A stretch of DNA of 64,000 nt, taken from contig JAVGWX010000007.1 in assembly GCA_036924085.1 (NCBI GenBank), positions 101,526,960 through 101,590,959 on the forward strand, written 5' to 3'. Shown in pieces: positions 1-11,675 of this stretch (positions within the stretch are counted from its first letter, which is position 1; every line of letters starts with the position of its first letter). A program made the position numbers and the translations under genes. The notes below the pieces were generated by a model. It had not been told where the DNA came from. It ran no database searches and saw only the letters and a program-made list of their open reading frames with translations. The DNA is from Ariolimax columbianus. Taxonomy: Eukaryota > Mollusca > Gastropoda > Stylommatophora > Arionidae.

Positions 1-329
1 AAGTTCTGAATGAACCCTTACCTTAAGTTGAAGGTAGTTTCAAAACACACACAGCTGTAGGGGATGAAGTGATAAATAGCTCCTCTTGTGTTAGATCTTC
101 AGTTTGAGGATGTGGGGTGACCTGTTCCTATCCTGGCTACCATGACTTCAGAATACAGCCAAGTACTCATTTTTACAGCTGGGCTACAGAAGCATGTCAT
201 GTTTTGGTCCCATACAGGTCCCTGTGCTGTGAAAGGAAGGCATTCTAACTGCCTTGCCAACTGTACACTTTTTTTAAGGCGAGAATCCTTTATTTCTGGT
301 GGACATAACCTGAAAGGTCATTGAGGCAC

Positions 330-700
330 CAATACTGCAGTTTGTTGGACCAGTTCCTGCAACTCAGCTTGGTTTTGAGCTAGGATATTTGTTCTAGCTA
401 TGGATTTTCCATCCACTCTCTGATGTTGTCTGCCCATCTCTTTTTCTGTCCCCTTCTCTTACGCTTCCCAGGCACAGTAACTTGCAGAATCGTCTCAGTC
501 AACCATGGCGATCTTGAAACATGCCCATACCATGTGAGGTTGCATGTTTTTACCATAGTCGATAGTTATATTGGACGACCTCTCTCTTAACAGTGTCTCG
601 ACCTGCCTTATTCATGATGTGGTCTAAATACGAAATACAGAAGATTCGATGCAGACATCTCATCCCCGTTGCGCAAATCCTATGCTCTAGAACTGCTTTC
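330..700 (-). mobile_element. LINE fragment, RT C-terminal region (RTE-like)
   Basis: Minus-strand reading in mixed frames gives MRCLHRIFCISYLDHI, then a GRRRGR..DGQTTSESGW-like tail ending in GPTNCS. This is the recognisable C-terminus of an RTE-like endonuclease/reverse transcriptase, with stops and frameshifts. Bases 1-329 hold nothing I recognise. Confidence 0.65.
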
Positions 701-1374
701 AGAGCTCAAGTTTTGTACATGTAAAGGTACACAGAAGTAATCAGTGCATACATAAAACTCAACTTGGAGTTTAGGTTGATGCTTCCGTCTATCCATATTA
801 GCCCCAGTTTCATTCTGGTGGACAAGAAAGATGTAACTGTTGTATTTTGATAACACAGATTCCATTGTCGAGGTCTCCGACTTGAGGAGTTTCATCTCCT
901 TCTAGCACAGTTCCAGATCTCTGTGAAGGTCATTCCATTCCCCCCCTACATGATATTATGATAAGGATCAGTAGATGCCGCTTTATGTGCAAAACATAAT
1001 CATTGTAGAAATGGTGACTGCTATGTTAGACAGATTTCATACTCTTGCTTTTCTGACTTAAAAAGGGTAGTGCCATAGCTTCAGGTCTGTCTTTTATCTC
1101 TTTTTCTGACTTTAGAAAATCAGTGTGATAGTGTTGATAGGTTGAGGGGAGGGGGGTGTTTCTAGCTATACAAAGGCCACAGGTGCACACACATTCTCCC
1201 TCCACATCGCACGCCCTGGTCACCGTTTGTGATTCATCCACTGGTGAATTTTGATTGAAGTAGTGGATTCTATGCAAGAGCAGACAAATGTCTTTCAGGA
1301 AATATGTGCTCAGCAAAGACCCTAAAGATGACGTACTTTTGGATGAAAGTCGAATGCAGGTTAATAATAACTGG
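701..1374. other. No feature recognised
   Basis: I see no gene, RNA or repeat here. The small minus-strand ORFs have no family features. Confidence 0.5.
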
Positions 1375-1620
1375 AATGGAAGAAGTATATGCGCAATGAA
1401 CGTCGTACCCTTGGAGTTCGCTGGCAAGACCTAGTCACTAACATGAAGGTTTCTAGACAGACACAACTCAAAAGTATTTCCTCAACGCTGGATCAGCGCT
1501 GCCTCTCTTTCTTCTGAGATGTTTCCTGCCTCTCTCAGGATTTTTGGGCCATAGGGCAGGAGCCCACAAGCTGCTGGATCAAAAACCTCAGGATGGCCTG
1601 GCTCAAATGACATGCTCAAA
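1375..1620 (+). mobile_element. LINE fragment, C-terminal region
   Basis: Reads RTLGVRWQDLVTNMKVSRQ and TQLKSISSTLDQRCLSFF, like the 'IRWQDKVTN.EVL....L..I...L...RLRW.GHV' tail of LINE reverse transcriptases; the same motif occurs at 10895-11010. Degenerate and truncated on both sides. Confidence 0.55.
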
Positions 1621-1858
1621 TGACATTTTAACGGAGACGAGTAAGAAACCAGAGTAACTCATAAAGTATGGTAGGCAGGCAAGTCTCAAACAGGATTGCT
1701 GCTTATGTACCTATTACATTATGGGTCAGTATCATCATCATTGACCTGTCAATACAGATAACGAAGTATAGGTCAAACACTACATTTGGTTTGCCATAAT
1801 AAGCTTTTAGGGAATCCTGAATCCATTTGCTTGCACTGCACTATCAGTAACACTGGTT

Positions 1859-2765
1859 TTAAACTACTCCAAAATCCTCATTCTCAAAGCTAAACTACTC
1901 CAAAATCCTCATTCTCCTAGCCAAACTCCAAAATCCTCATTCTCAAAGCTAAACTACTCCAAAATCCTCATTCTCCTAGCCAAACTCCAAAATCCTCATT
2001 CTCATAGCTAAACTACTCCAAAATCCTCATTCTCAAAGCTAAACTACTCCAAAATCCTCATTCTCATAGCTAAACTACTCCAAAATCCTCATTCTCAAAG
2101 CTAAACTACTCCAAAATCCTCATTCTCATAGCTAAACTACTCCAAAATCCTCATAGCTAAACTACTCCAAAATCATCATAGCTAAACTACTCCAAAATCC
2201 TCATTCTCAAAGCTAAACTACTCCAAAATCCTCATTCTCATAGCTAAACTACTACAAAATCCTCATTCTCATAGCTAAACTACTCCAAAATCCTCATTCT
2301 CAAAGCTAAAATACTCCAAAATCCTCATTCTCATAGCTAAACTACTCCAAAATCCTCATAGCTAAACTACTCCAAAATCATCATAGCTAAACTACTCCAA
2401 AATCATCATAGCTAAACTACTCCAAAATCATCATAGCTAAACTACTCCAAAATCCTCAGTCTCATAGCTAAACTACTCCAAAATCATCATAGCTAAACTA
2501 CTCCAAAATCATCATAGCTAAACCACTCCAAAATCTCCATTCTCATAGCTAAACCACTCCAAAATCTCCATTCTCATAGCTAAACCACTCCAAAATCTCC
2601 ATTCTCATAGCTAAACTACTCCAAAATCATCATAGCTAAACTACTCCAAAATCTCCATTCTCATAGCTAAACCACTCCAAAATCTCCCTTCTCATAACTA
2701 AACTACTCCAAAATCTCCATTCTCATAGCTAAACTACTCCAAAATCCTCATGCCCATAGCTTGTT
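1859..2765. repeat. Minisatellite, 31/25-bp units
   Basis: More than 30 units built on AAACTACTCCAAAATC plus a variable CCTCATTCTCATAGCT or shorter CATCATAGCT ending. Units of 31, 28 and 25 bp are interspersed, showing indel variants spread within the array. Confidence 0.95.
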
Positions 2766-3057
2766 TATCTTCTTTTTAAGCCTGGGGGAAATTATTCATT
2801 ATTTTATTCCCTGAATTATAATAAAATATTAAGTTTAATTCTATCTCCATTTGATCGCTTCAGACTTGATGATTTGGAGATTCTTCTGTCCTATAGGAGT
2901 TTGGTATTGTAAGTTAAACAATAGATGCAGTAAATTGATTGCACTTGATAAGTAAACCTTTGTATAACGTTGAATTGCAATTAATGTTTGCAACAAGAAA
3001 GAGCACTATCTGGTAAACACTTGCCTGCCTACTTTAAGGCAACCCAAGAGAACTCAC

Positions 3058-3232
3058 CTGCTAGGATGACAACATCAGAGATATAGCCAAGTTTGTTTTT
3101 GTCCAGCCACAAAGAAACATCCTCACTATCACTGTGCCATCCTCGAATGCTGAGCAGTGCAGCTGCAGATAGAATCGAAATGACGGCAAGCAGGAATGTT
3201 TTTTGCTTGCTCAGTCTCTCCAAACCAGACAT
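3058..3232 (-). CDS. Probable first coding exon of an unidentified membrane protein
   Basis: On the minus strand ATG (3232-3230, AAC before it) opens MSGLERLSKQKTFLLAVISI, continuing through a hydrophobic segment of about 18 residues and then SEDVSLWLDKNKLGYISDV. The exon ends in a consensus donor CAG|GTGAGT (GT at 3057-3056) in phase 1, 58 codons in. I read a single N-terminal transmembrane helix followed by what could be the start of a SAM-like helix bundle (the WLDKNKLGY pattern). I do not recognise the family. Later exons would lie left of this point and none are evident in 1-3057. The codon-like regularity and clean donor set it apart from surrounding repeats. It could still be a chance ORF. 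Confidence 0.45.
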
Positions 3233-3529
3233 GTTCTGATAGTAAGTCTGTACCAATCTGGTATTCGCACCAGATTACTGAAAAAAAATCGATGAGCATT
3301 GCGATAATTAACTATCTCGTTTCTCACCTGACAACTAACAACTAGAACTGCCATTCATTGACAATGTCAGACCAATCACGTACAAAAAACCAATAGAAAT
3401 CAAATAATCTGATCATTCATTCGCTGCATGACTACAGTCAGTGTATCAGCATTAATAACGGCAGTTTAACATATAACTTGTTGCTATTATATGAGCAAAA
3501 AATACATAGAAAAAATAATACCATATTAA

Positions 3530-4150
3530 TTGTGGTGCATAAATTTACAGTGGGTGGTGAGGAAATAGATCAGGTCACACATTTTGAATATCTTGGCTCC
3601 AGAATTGACAAAAATGGCAACTGCTCGAAAGAAATCAGAAGAAGACTAGCTATGGCAATGCAGAGACTGAACAGCCTGTAGAAATTATGGCAGAGCACCA
3701 ACAAAATGATAAAAGTAAAAGTCTTGAGAGCCTGTGCTTTTCCTGTGGCAGGTTATGGCTGCGAATCATGGACGATTATCAAAACTTTTAGACAAAGAAT
3801 CAAATCCTTTGAGTCAAAATGTTACAGAAAGATCCTCAGAATACCTAGGATATAGAAAAAAACAAATGTAGACATTCGGCAAGAGTTGAGCATAGAGTAG
3901 AACTGATTTATCAATTCCATTTTGGCTAGAAAATGCAAATACTTTGGTCACATCAAGAGACACAACGGTCTTGAGAGAACAGTGATGGAAGGTATGGTGC
4001 CAGGCAAGAGAAGAAGAGGTAGACCAAAAAGACGATGGCACTAAGATATCCAGGAATGCCAGAGTATGACGGTGGCGGAGGCTTGAGTTTTGGCAAGAGA
4101 ATGAGTTTCTTTCAGACAGACTGTGATGGGAGCGACATTCTACGAAGGAC
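3530..4150 (+). mobile_element. RTE-like LINE fragment, 3' half of RT
   Basis: Reads VGGEEIDQVTHFEYLGSRID, then VLRACAFPVAGYGCESWTI, GHIKRHNGLERTVMEGMVPG and KRRRGRPKRRW, the standard order of the RT thumb and C-terminus. Several in-frame stops make it dead. Bases 3233-3529 hold nothing recognised. Confidence 0.8.
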
Positions 4151-4439
4151 ATGCTACATGATGATGATTAATTGTGGTTTTTTTTAAATTATGTTTTTTT
4201 TCCTGACAAAAGAAAAACATTAAAAACAATTTTCATTCACACAAAAAAAGGAGACAGAAAAACAGGCGAACTAGCGCCCAATGTGTCTGCTTTCATCCTT
4301 GTACAGACTTTTCAAATGAGAGATTGTGAACAGACTAGAGAAACAACTTGATGAGAGCAGGCAGATTTCAGGTGGGGCTGTTAAACTACCATCCACCTCC
4401 ATACAATCAACAAGTTAATGTAGAGGGTTTGCCTCTGTT

Positions 4440-5130
4440 TCTTGTGTTTGTGAAAAAGTCTTCAAAAGCATTGAAATAACTGCAGTGGTAAATGTCCTGA
4501 GATATCAGGATATTGGATAAAAGTATGCTCAGCTGATAGAAGAGATAAATAAGGGCTGCTCAACTGAGGTTGCCTATTTTACCAGCCAATCAAAACACCA
4601 ACATTATGCAGCATTCATCAGGACCATACAATCTTCCCAAAACTTTTCACAGTGGTCTTTGAGAAAGTCTTTAGAAAACTAAATTGGGAAAATGATGTTC
4701 GTCTATCACAAGTGATGAAGACCACTCTCTTTGTTCAGCGGGGACAGTCTTTTATCTTGCTGTGTTCACTGAAATGGGTGACTTGAGCGGTGATTTGGAT
4801 TAAAGTGAGTAAGAAGCTGCGCCTTTTATCAACCTCACTATCTGGTCCTAAGCTACCGTTGGCCAATGGCAAGATATTTACAGAGACAACTAGAGATAGT
4901 ACAGGATGCAGATTTTTCCTCAGGGTTTACTCCCCAAGCCTTTCCCACAAACAGGTATTCCGCAAGGCAGCGTATGTGTGATGACATCTAACGTTATGTG
5001 TCGTGCCTTTTCCATAACCACAAGAGGTCTCAAACATTTTTATTGGGAAGATAAAGGTATGAACACAGACAGAGAGATATTCATCACCTAAGGTTTGCTG
5101 ATGACAGAGTCACAGAAACTGAGCAATGCC
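4440..5130 (+). mobile_element. RTE-clade LINE fragment, RT palm
   Basis: Reads VFKSIEITAVVNVLRYQDIG then YAQLIEEINKGCST (RT DYEKAFDS.E..AV..AL region) and further right WEDKGMNTDREIFIT with HLRFADD in another frame at about 5085-5105. The catalytic FADD is visible, but frames shift and roughly 4720-5020 does not align with the rest, so the copy is rearranged. Confidence 0.65.
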
Positions 5131-5695
5131 TAAATCAGTTCAGTCCAACTGAGCTAGACATGATGTACGCATTTCACAGGAATGATATTATCAATGCACT
5201 GAAAAATATTGAACAGGATCATACTATAGAGATTAAAAGAGGCCACAGACAAACAGATGAGAGAATAACACGCAGGCTTTCAACAAAATAGGTCCTGTGC
5301 AGACCAGATAGCTATAGTGAATAATAGTTGAAGTGTGGAATGGAACTTCCACTTTATTCATTGACTATGAATGGGCATTTGACAGCTTAGACAGAGAATC
5401 CTCTGGAAATTTCTCAGGCACTATGAAATGCCCCTGACATTCACTAACATAAAAAAATATGAAGATATGAAATGTTATACTTCTACATAATCAACTTCCA
5501 CATTTGAGATTAGAACTGCCACAGGGATGTCTCTTACCACCACTTCTCTTTCTGCTGGTAAATGACTGGATTATGAAGACACATCAACCAACAAAAATAG
5601 AATTCAATGGATCTCGACAAAACAATTTGATCTGGACTTTGTCAATGATTTGGTTCTTCTGTCCTATAACTGCAACCCAGTGCAAAACAAGCATC
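5130..5695 (+). mobile_element. RTE-like LINE fragment, RT palm (second copy)
   Basis: Reads QAFNKIGPVQTR, DYEWAFDSLDRE, then LPQGCLLPPLLFLLVNDWIM and a damaged QWTLSMI..DLV active-site region. Another dead copy with frameshifts, from a different RTE-like lineage than the preceding copy. Confidence 0.7.
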
Positions 5696-5699
5696 ATCA

Positions 5700-6715
5700 T
5701 CATCAGGTGCCCTGCCGATTGGCTTTGATGAGCATGGAACTTCATCAATTTCTATCACTCTGTTGTTGATTGTTGCCCATGCCATTCTCTCAGGCTGTCC
5801 AGAGTCTTTTCTCTCTGCCTTTCTCTGTCTCTCTTTCTCGTTGTCACAACGTGCTCCAAGCCGTCTCTTCTCGTAACATGCCCAAACAAGAATGACTGTC
5901 TTGTTCTGATTCTTGCAATAAGTTGTCTTTGTGTTTGTGCCTCCTCATGAACCCCGCAATAAGTTGTCTTTGTGTTTGTGCCTCCTCATGAACCCCGCAA
6001 TAAGTTGTCTTTGTGTTTGTGCCTCCTCATGAACCCCGCAATAAGTTGTCTTTGTGTTTGTGCCTCCTCATGAACCCCGCAATAAGTTGTCTTTGTGTTT
6101 GTGCCTCCTCATGAACCCCGCAATAAGTTGTCTTTGTGTTTGTGCCTCCTCATGAACCCCGCAATAAGTTGTCTTTGTGTTTGTGCCTCCTCATGAACCC
6201 CGCAATAAGTTGTCTTTGTGTTTGTGCCTCCTCATGAACCCCGCAATAAGTTGTCTTTGTGTTTGTGCCTCCTCATGAACCCCGCAATAAGTTGTCTTTG
6301 TGTTTGTGCCTCCTTGAGTACTGTATCATTAGTGTTTTTTGCAGTCCATGGGATCTGCAGCATTCTTCTGTAAAACCACATCTCTGTTGCTTCCAAAGAT
6401 CTAAGCGCTTGTTTGCTAATTGTCCATGATTCACTGTCATATGTCAGTACTAGTTCCACATAGCATCCAAGGACTCTATTTCTCAGTTCCAGCGACAAGG
6501 TTTTGTTGCACAATATTCCTTTCATGCTCTGGAAGACCAATTTTACTTGGGCTATTCTACATTTTTTTTCATAATTGCATCTTCCATCTGATGTTATGTG
6601 TGTGTGTCCACGTATTTAAACATGTTAACTTGTCTCAATTCGGTCCCCATCACTTTGACACATCATTTTGGAGAGTCCGGTTTCTTCATCACATCCGATT
6701 TCTTTTTATTTAAGC
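5700..6715 (-). mobile_element. RTE-like LINE fragment interrupted by its own minisatellite
   Basis: Minus strand reads SMKGILCNKTLSLELRNRVL, ELVLTYDSESWTISKQALRS, MWFYRRMLQIPWTAKNTNDT and RQLIAG, then after a 41-bp array SFLFGHVTRRDGLEHVVTT. The RT C-terminal order is intact except for the array at 5915-6314. Confidence 0.8.
5915..6314. repeat. 41-bp minisatellite inside LINE coding sequence
   Basis: About 9.7 nearly identical units, one beginning GCAATAAGTTGTCTTTGTG. In the minus-strand LINE frame the unit encodes the RQLIAGFMRRHKHKD region. As 41 is not a multiple of 3, each unit shifts the frame. Confidence 0.95.
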
Positions 6716-6740
6716 TGATGCCTTTGTTTTCACTTAAACA

Positions 6741-6987
6741 GGGGGACGGCGTGGCCTAGAGGTTAAGTGGCACGGCTCACAAACCAAAGGTGCTGGGTTC
6801 GATCCCCATCACAGCACTGGCCATTACCCCGGGGAAGCAAACCCTTAGAAAATGCAGGAGGAAGCAGACCCTTACATAAAATGCATGCTGAAGTCGAATG
6901 CACTGGGCCGACAGGCGCAAACTAAAAACCACAGTGCAACGCACACCGCCTTGGGGATTAGAGAAAATAAGGCGAATGCTAAAAAAA
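6741..6987 (+). mobile_element. tRNA-derived SINE (family A)
   Basis: Head GGCGTGGCCTAGAGGTTAAG (A box) and GGGTTCGATCCCC (B box), then a body shared almost base for base with the copy at 23746-23995, ending AAGGCGAATGC and an A-rich tail. No clear target duplication is seen here. Confidence 0.9.
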
Positions 6988-6994
6988 TATTATT

Positions 6995-7830
6995 TTTTTT
7001 AAATGTTCTGTTCGCTGTGAGACAAGGTTGTGTTCTGTCCCCTGACCTGTTCTCTCTATACGGCGAGTTCATCTTGAGAGACACACAGACAATGCCAGGA
7101 ATATCAATTGGCGGACAGAACATAGAATAAGCATACCCGATGAAAAGTTGCAGAAATTAGAACTAAGACTACATAGACAACAAAAAAACAAAAGATTACG
7201 AAAATAAATGCAACTAACGACAATCATATAGTGTTGTTCAAAATAAGAAATCATTCATATATCTCGGAGGACTATAGACAAAGTAAGAGGTACATATATT
7301 ATATCAAAATAAGAATTCAAAATGCAAGAGGAGCTTTTATTGCATTTGAAAACTTATAGAATTCAAAAGAAATTAAGCTCAACAAAAAATAAAAATCTTC
7401 AACTCCAAAGTAAAGTTTTTTCTATTGTGTGACAAACTTGGAGAATAAAAAAAAACACAGATAAAAAGGTAGATTTTCATAGATGGAATAGAGAGATTGA
7501 AATGGTATGATATGATCACTAATGTGGAACTGTTGGACAGAACCAGACAGAATAGAGAGATTGAAATGGTATGATAGGATCACTAATGTGGAACTGTTGG
7601 ACAGAACCAGACAGAATAGAGAGATTGAAATGGTATGATAGGATCACTAATGTGGAACTGTTGGACAGAACCAGACAGAATAGAGAGATTGAAATGGTAT
7701 GATAGGATCACTAATGTGGAACTGTTGGACAGAACCAGACAGAATAGAGAGATTGAAATGGTATGATAGGATCACTAATGTGGAACTGTTGGACAGAACC
7801 AGACAAATATCAGTGACACATGACATTTGA
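6995..7830 (+). mobile_element. RTE-like LINE fragment with internal minisatellite
   Basis: Reads VRQGCVLSPDLFSLYGEFIL, GISIGGQNIE, then in other frames SFIYLGGL, KIKIFNSKVK, and finally WYDRITNVELLDRTRQ repeated five times. Order follows the RT palm to C-terminus. The SINE at 6741 lies between this fragment and the minus-strand one to its left. Confidence 0.75.
7487..7806. repeat. 64-bp minisatellite inside LINE coding sequence
   Basis: Five units, start-to-start 64 bp (7487, 7551, 7615...), each holding GAAATGGTATGATAGGATCA. The unit encodes the KWYDRITNVELLDRTRQ segment of the LINE C-terminus. Confidence 0.95.
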
Positions 7831-7837
7831 AGATTCA

Positions 7838-8000
7838 GGGGCCTAGAGGTTGTGATCTTGGTTTACAATCTCAATGTACCGGGTTCGAATCATGTTGTGC
7901 TCAGTTTAACAGACCAGGTATGTCATGGGTTTTTCCATGATAAAACTGCCTCTTCCAGCCATAAATGGGTACATGATGGGAACAGAGGAAAAATTAAAAG
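7838..8000 (+). mobile_element. Degenerate tRNA-like SINE
   Basis: GGGCCTAGAGGTTGTGATCT followed 30 bp later by a perfect B box GGGTTCGAATC, then a body with AAATGGGTACATGATGGGAA that resembles the body at 14205-14290. Limits uncertain. Confidence 0.5.
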
Positions 8001-8189
8001 CGAAGGAGTTAATGCTCTGTCATCTGTGCTTTCAGCAATGAATGGAACTGAACACATATTGTGGTACCCAGGTGCAATAAGTAGGTTCAAAGAAACATTT
8101 TCCAAGAGAAGACCATGGGCATTGGATAGACAAACAGAACATAGCATTATGAGACAGTTTGTGGTTCTTCATTAGGTTATTGTACGCCA

Positions 8190-8975
8190 TTTGATATCAT
8201 CCAAAATGACTGCATTCAACAACATATGTACGGTTGTGCAACACAGGCTCAGGTTCATGCAGGATGCCTGGCTTCATAACAAGGCAGTTGAGATTCTAAG
8301 GTATGCTGATGTCAATGACTTGAGGTGGTTTTATTTTATTGCACCCTGAAAGCTGTCTACGATCCCCTGTCCCATCACTCTCTCCTGTTCGTAGAGATGA
8401 TGACACAGCGTTATTAACAAAAAAGGTTCAGATATTGGGGCGCTGGACGGTTAATTTTGATGCCACCCTCAACTATCCATCCATCATCAGCGCACAAGCC
8501 ATAGCTAGTATGCCACAGACTACTATTAACCAGGGGCTTGACCTCAAGGCTGCTGAGGCAGAGGTCAGATAAGCTATCAGCTTGATGTCCAGAGACAAGG
8601 CTCCTGGGTCTGATTCCATTCCGGCAGAAACTTACCAGACAGGGAGGGGGGGGGGGGGGGGGGCTGTGCTTCTTCTTCAGGAACTGACTACACTCTTTCA
8701 TTGCATTTGAGAAGCCGAGACAGTTCCACAGGAGATGAAGGATGCCACAATTGTACACCTGAACAAGCAAAAGGGCAGCTGTCAATCCTGTGACAAACCC
8801 TGCTGAAAAAATCCTTACCCAAGTCTTGCTAAACTGCCTAACTGGTTACATTGAGCAGAGCTTACTCCCAGAGAGTCAGCGCAGTTTTTGTGCGGGTCGT
8901 GGATCCGTTGACATGATATATGCAGCACGTTTTTGTCTGGTTTCCTGTATGATTCTATCTGCTTCCATCACCTGA
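8190..8975 (+). mobile_element. RTE-like LINE fragment, EN-RT linker and start of RT
   Basis: Reads VQHRLRFMQDAWLHNKAVEI, LRYADVNDLRWFY, then in other frames LKAVYDP, KKVQILGRWTVNFDATLNYP, ISLMSRDKAPGSDSIPAE, AETVPQEMKDATIVHLNKQK and LLPESQRSFCAGRGSVDM. The element seems to resume at 10086, so 8976-10085 looks like an insertion. A run of more than 18 G at about 8642-8663 interrupts it. Confidence 0.8.
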
Positions 8976-10085
8976 TGTGGATTCCTATTGCTATATCTAT
9001 AGCGGGCTGCCAATGGTGGAACATATTTGGATAAATTTTGTGCACTATATTTTTCATTGCAGTCAATATCGTTCGTTCATCACGTTTTTATCGCTCGAGC
9101 GGGTTTGCACAATATTTTATGTCATAACTTCAATCAATATCAATTTTTGAAATGGAATCCAGCATCGGAATCCTCTATTGTGTTCATTATTCAGTGTGAT
9201 ATTTATTTTGTACATTACTTTTCTCCCTGCTCAACGTTCCACGTCATCCATTCAAGTTGGTTTTTGTCTACGTCATTGACTGCTGTAGGCCACTGAGATC
9301 TAGTAAACTATCGTCTTGTCGTCAATATTACAAGCATTTTCTCTACACAACCCGTTCTCATGTAGATATGATGAGGGAATTCTATGATATCTATAAAAAT
9401 CAGAAAATCATCCAGCATCCTCAATAACACACATCACAAGGGGCAGCGAATGTCCAAGTAAATAACACAGGATGGAGGCAGACAGAGTCGTATGCAGACA
9501 GGCAGAACTAGTGAAACCATCATCCCTGATCAGTACTGGCCCTCTGATTAGGAAAGAGCTGGCCAATGACAACCCCAGATTCATCAGCCCAGATTCCTTA
9601 AACACTAGCTGGGGTGACTATGGGGGGCATGAACATCCCAATCGTCCGTTGGTCACTTTGTGACGAAACTACACGACTGGAATGTAACACTGGTTGTCTA
9701 AAGACTGCAGAGTCTTCTGGGGTTGCTGTGGTCAAGGTCACTCACTCGCCCCCCAATGCGATGAACAGAAACGGTGGATTATCGAATCCCACAAGTTTGA
9801 AAGTGACTCCTGGTCTCACGGGAGGCGGGACCAGAGTGTCTGCTTCGTGAGTTGCCTCCAGCAGTCTTGACTAACATCTTGTCACTAGTTCAAGGTAGCT
9901 CGGGACCAGAGAGTGAGGATGATGACCAGCGCAGTTTCTTCCTCACTATAATCCAAATACAGTGTAAGTTACACCATCAAGACAAAACCGTCTGTTGATG
10001 TGGCCATCACCGCTTGTGATGGGCAACTAATAATATGCAGCATGTCAACTAAAAGAGAAATGTTAAGAGCAGAATTCACGCCCGT
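8976..10085. other. Unidentified ~1.1-kb segment splitting a LINE
   Basis: RT motif 2 ends on the left (SVDMIYAARF) and motif 3 resumes on the right (SKAFDTINRDGL), so this stretch appears inserted. I see no terminal repeats, no poly-A and no coding match in it. The ORFs at 9472-9663 and 9614-9850 have no recognisable features. Confidence 0.4.
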
Positions 10086-11012
10086 ACGCAGGTTTTATCC
10101 AAAGCCTTTGATACCATCAATAGGGATGGACTGGCACATCACGACGAAAGTTGGCTCTCAGTAGATAATTGCGATTGTCCGCTAATTTCATGATGGCTTG
10201 TGTACTGCACGAAAGAGAATTGTCTGTAGCCTTCCCAGTCACCACCAGTGTTAAACAGGGTTGTGTGCTGGCATGACACTCTTTAGCATGGTCTTTGCAG
10301 AAATTCTCACTGATGCTGTACATGGTGCTGTTACTGGCATGCATATCAGGTACAGGACACAATATCAGCTGTTCCTCCCAAGGCGCCTGAAATCCTACAA
10401 CAAGGTGCTTGAGGCCACAATCTTGGATCTCCTGTGGGCGGATGATTTCGCCCTTCACACTTGCTCAGAACAAGATATGCAGTTCATCATGATGTAGTTT
10501 TCAGTAACATGCAGTAGCTTTGGTCTCACAATCAACATTAGGAAAACAGAGATACTCTTCCAACCTGCCCTCTGGGAGCCGTACAACCAAACATTACTGT
10601 GCAGAACTAACGTCAACAGGCAGTCGCTAACTTCACCTACCAACGCAGTACCCTTGTCAGAGACGCGAATATAAAATGTGAGGTCAACAACAGGATTGCT
10701 AAGCCGAGTTCTGCGCTTGGGAGGCTCCAAGTAAACATCTGGAACCGACAAGGCATTAGTGTTACCACCAAGGTAAAAGTGTATCGTGCTGTAGTGCTAT
10801 CCACTCTGTTGCTTGCCTCTGAAACATGGACAGTGTATAGCAGACATGCGAGACAGCTAAACCATCTTCACTTAATCTGTCTGCGTAGGCTGCTCAGTAT
10901 CAGATGGCAGGACAAAGTGCCTAACTCTGAAATTCTTAGCAAGCCTAACATGTTGAGCATCCATACACTTCTGCAAATAGCTCTGCTAAGATGGACGGGG
11001 CATTTCCCCATT
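10086..11012 (+). mobile_element. RTE-like LINE fragment, RT palm to C-terminus
   Basis: Continues the copy at 8190: SKAFDTINRDGL, LFSMVFAEILTDAVHGAVTG, DLLWADDFALHT (catalytic ADD), FGLTINIRKTEILFQ, VVLSTLLLASETWTVYSRHA, LNHLHLICLRRLLSIRWQDK, LLRWTGHF. Multiple frameshifts. It ends where a CR1-like 3' end begins. Confidence 0.8.
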
Positions 11013-11215
11013 TACATTACCTTGCTCTAAAAGCTATGTGCATCCAATCTATTCTTAAATGCATTAATTGTGCACCACTTCCTGTGGCAATGCATTCACC
11101 ACTCTCTGACTTAAAAAATACTTTATTTCCTAATATCTAATCTGGACCTTTCGTTAGTTGATTTGTAGCTATGCAGGTCGTAGTCCATGATTCTCGCACT
11201 TGTCCTCTTGCTCTT
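11013..11215 (-). mobile_element. CR1-like LINE 3'-end fragment
   Basis: Plus-strand text closely matches 39105-39290 and 57530-57710: TGCATTAATTGTGCACCACT, CACCACTCTCTGACTTAAAA, TCTAATCTGGACCT. On the minus strand this encodes the [19 protein letters not shown]-terminus. Confidence 0.8.
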
Positions 11216-11219
11216 CAGA

Positions 11220-11560
11220 GAGGATCTGAGTGTGACACCACAGCTAAGTGGAACGTTATGAAAGGTGCCATCTATAATACAGCAAGGCTACTTTTGGCAT
11301 GAGGGAACGGCCCAATCATGACTGGTTCAATACACATCTCGCAAGAATGGAACCAGTAATTGAGGCCAAGCGAGCTTTCATCAATTATAAAAAAAACCAA
11401 ATGAGAGGACGCTTGCTGCCCTCAGGAAGGCCTGAGGCACCAATCAACGAACCGATAGACAATGCACAAAAAAGCACTGACAGAAACTGTGTGAAGAAAT
11501 TAGGCTAAATGCATAGACAGGAAATATGCAGGGCATGTATAGAGGCATAAAGATGGCACT
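11220..11560 (+). mobile_element. LINE fragment, EN-RT linker
   Basis: Reads KWNVMKGAIYNTARLLFGMR, PNHDWFNTHLARMEPVIEAK and RAFINYKKNQMRG, a linker typical of RTE-like LINEs between endonuclease and RT. Truncated at both ends. Confidence 0.7.
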
Positions 11561-11675
11561 GAGCCCTACTGCGAGAGGTGCTGCCCCCTGAAATCTCTAT
11601 ATATATATATATCATCAACCTCATGTAGCATGTCCTTTGCAGAACGTCGCTCTCATGACAGCTGATCTGAGACAC

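Noticed and set aside
3233..3256. Longer start for the minus-strand exon (MVQTYYQN...)
   Set aside because: That start is TTG in the sequence. The first ATG is at 3232-3230.
8642..8663. Long G run as a regulatory G-quadruplex
   Set aside because: It lies in a dead LINE copy and is more simply a slippage product or sequencing-prone homopolymer; no gene context supports regulation.
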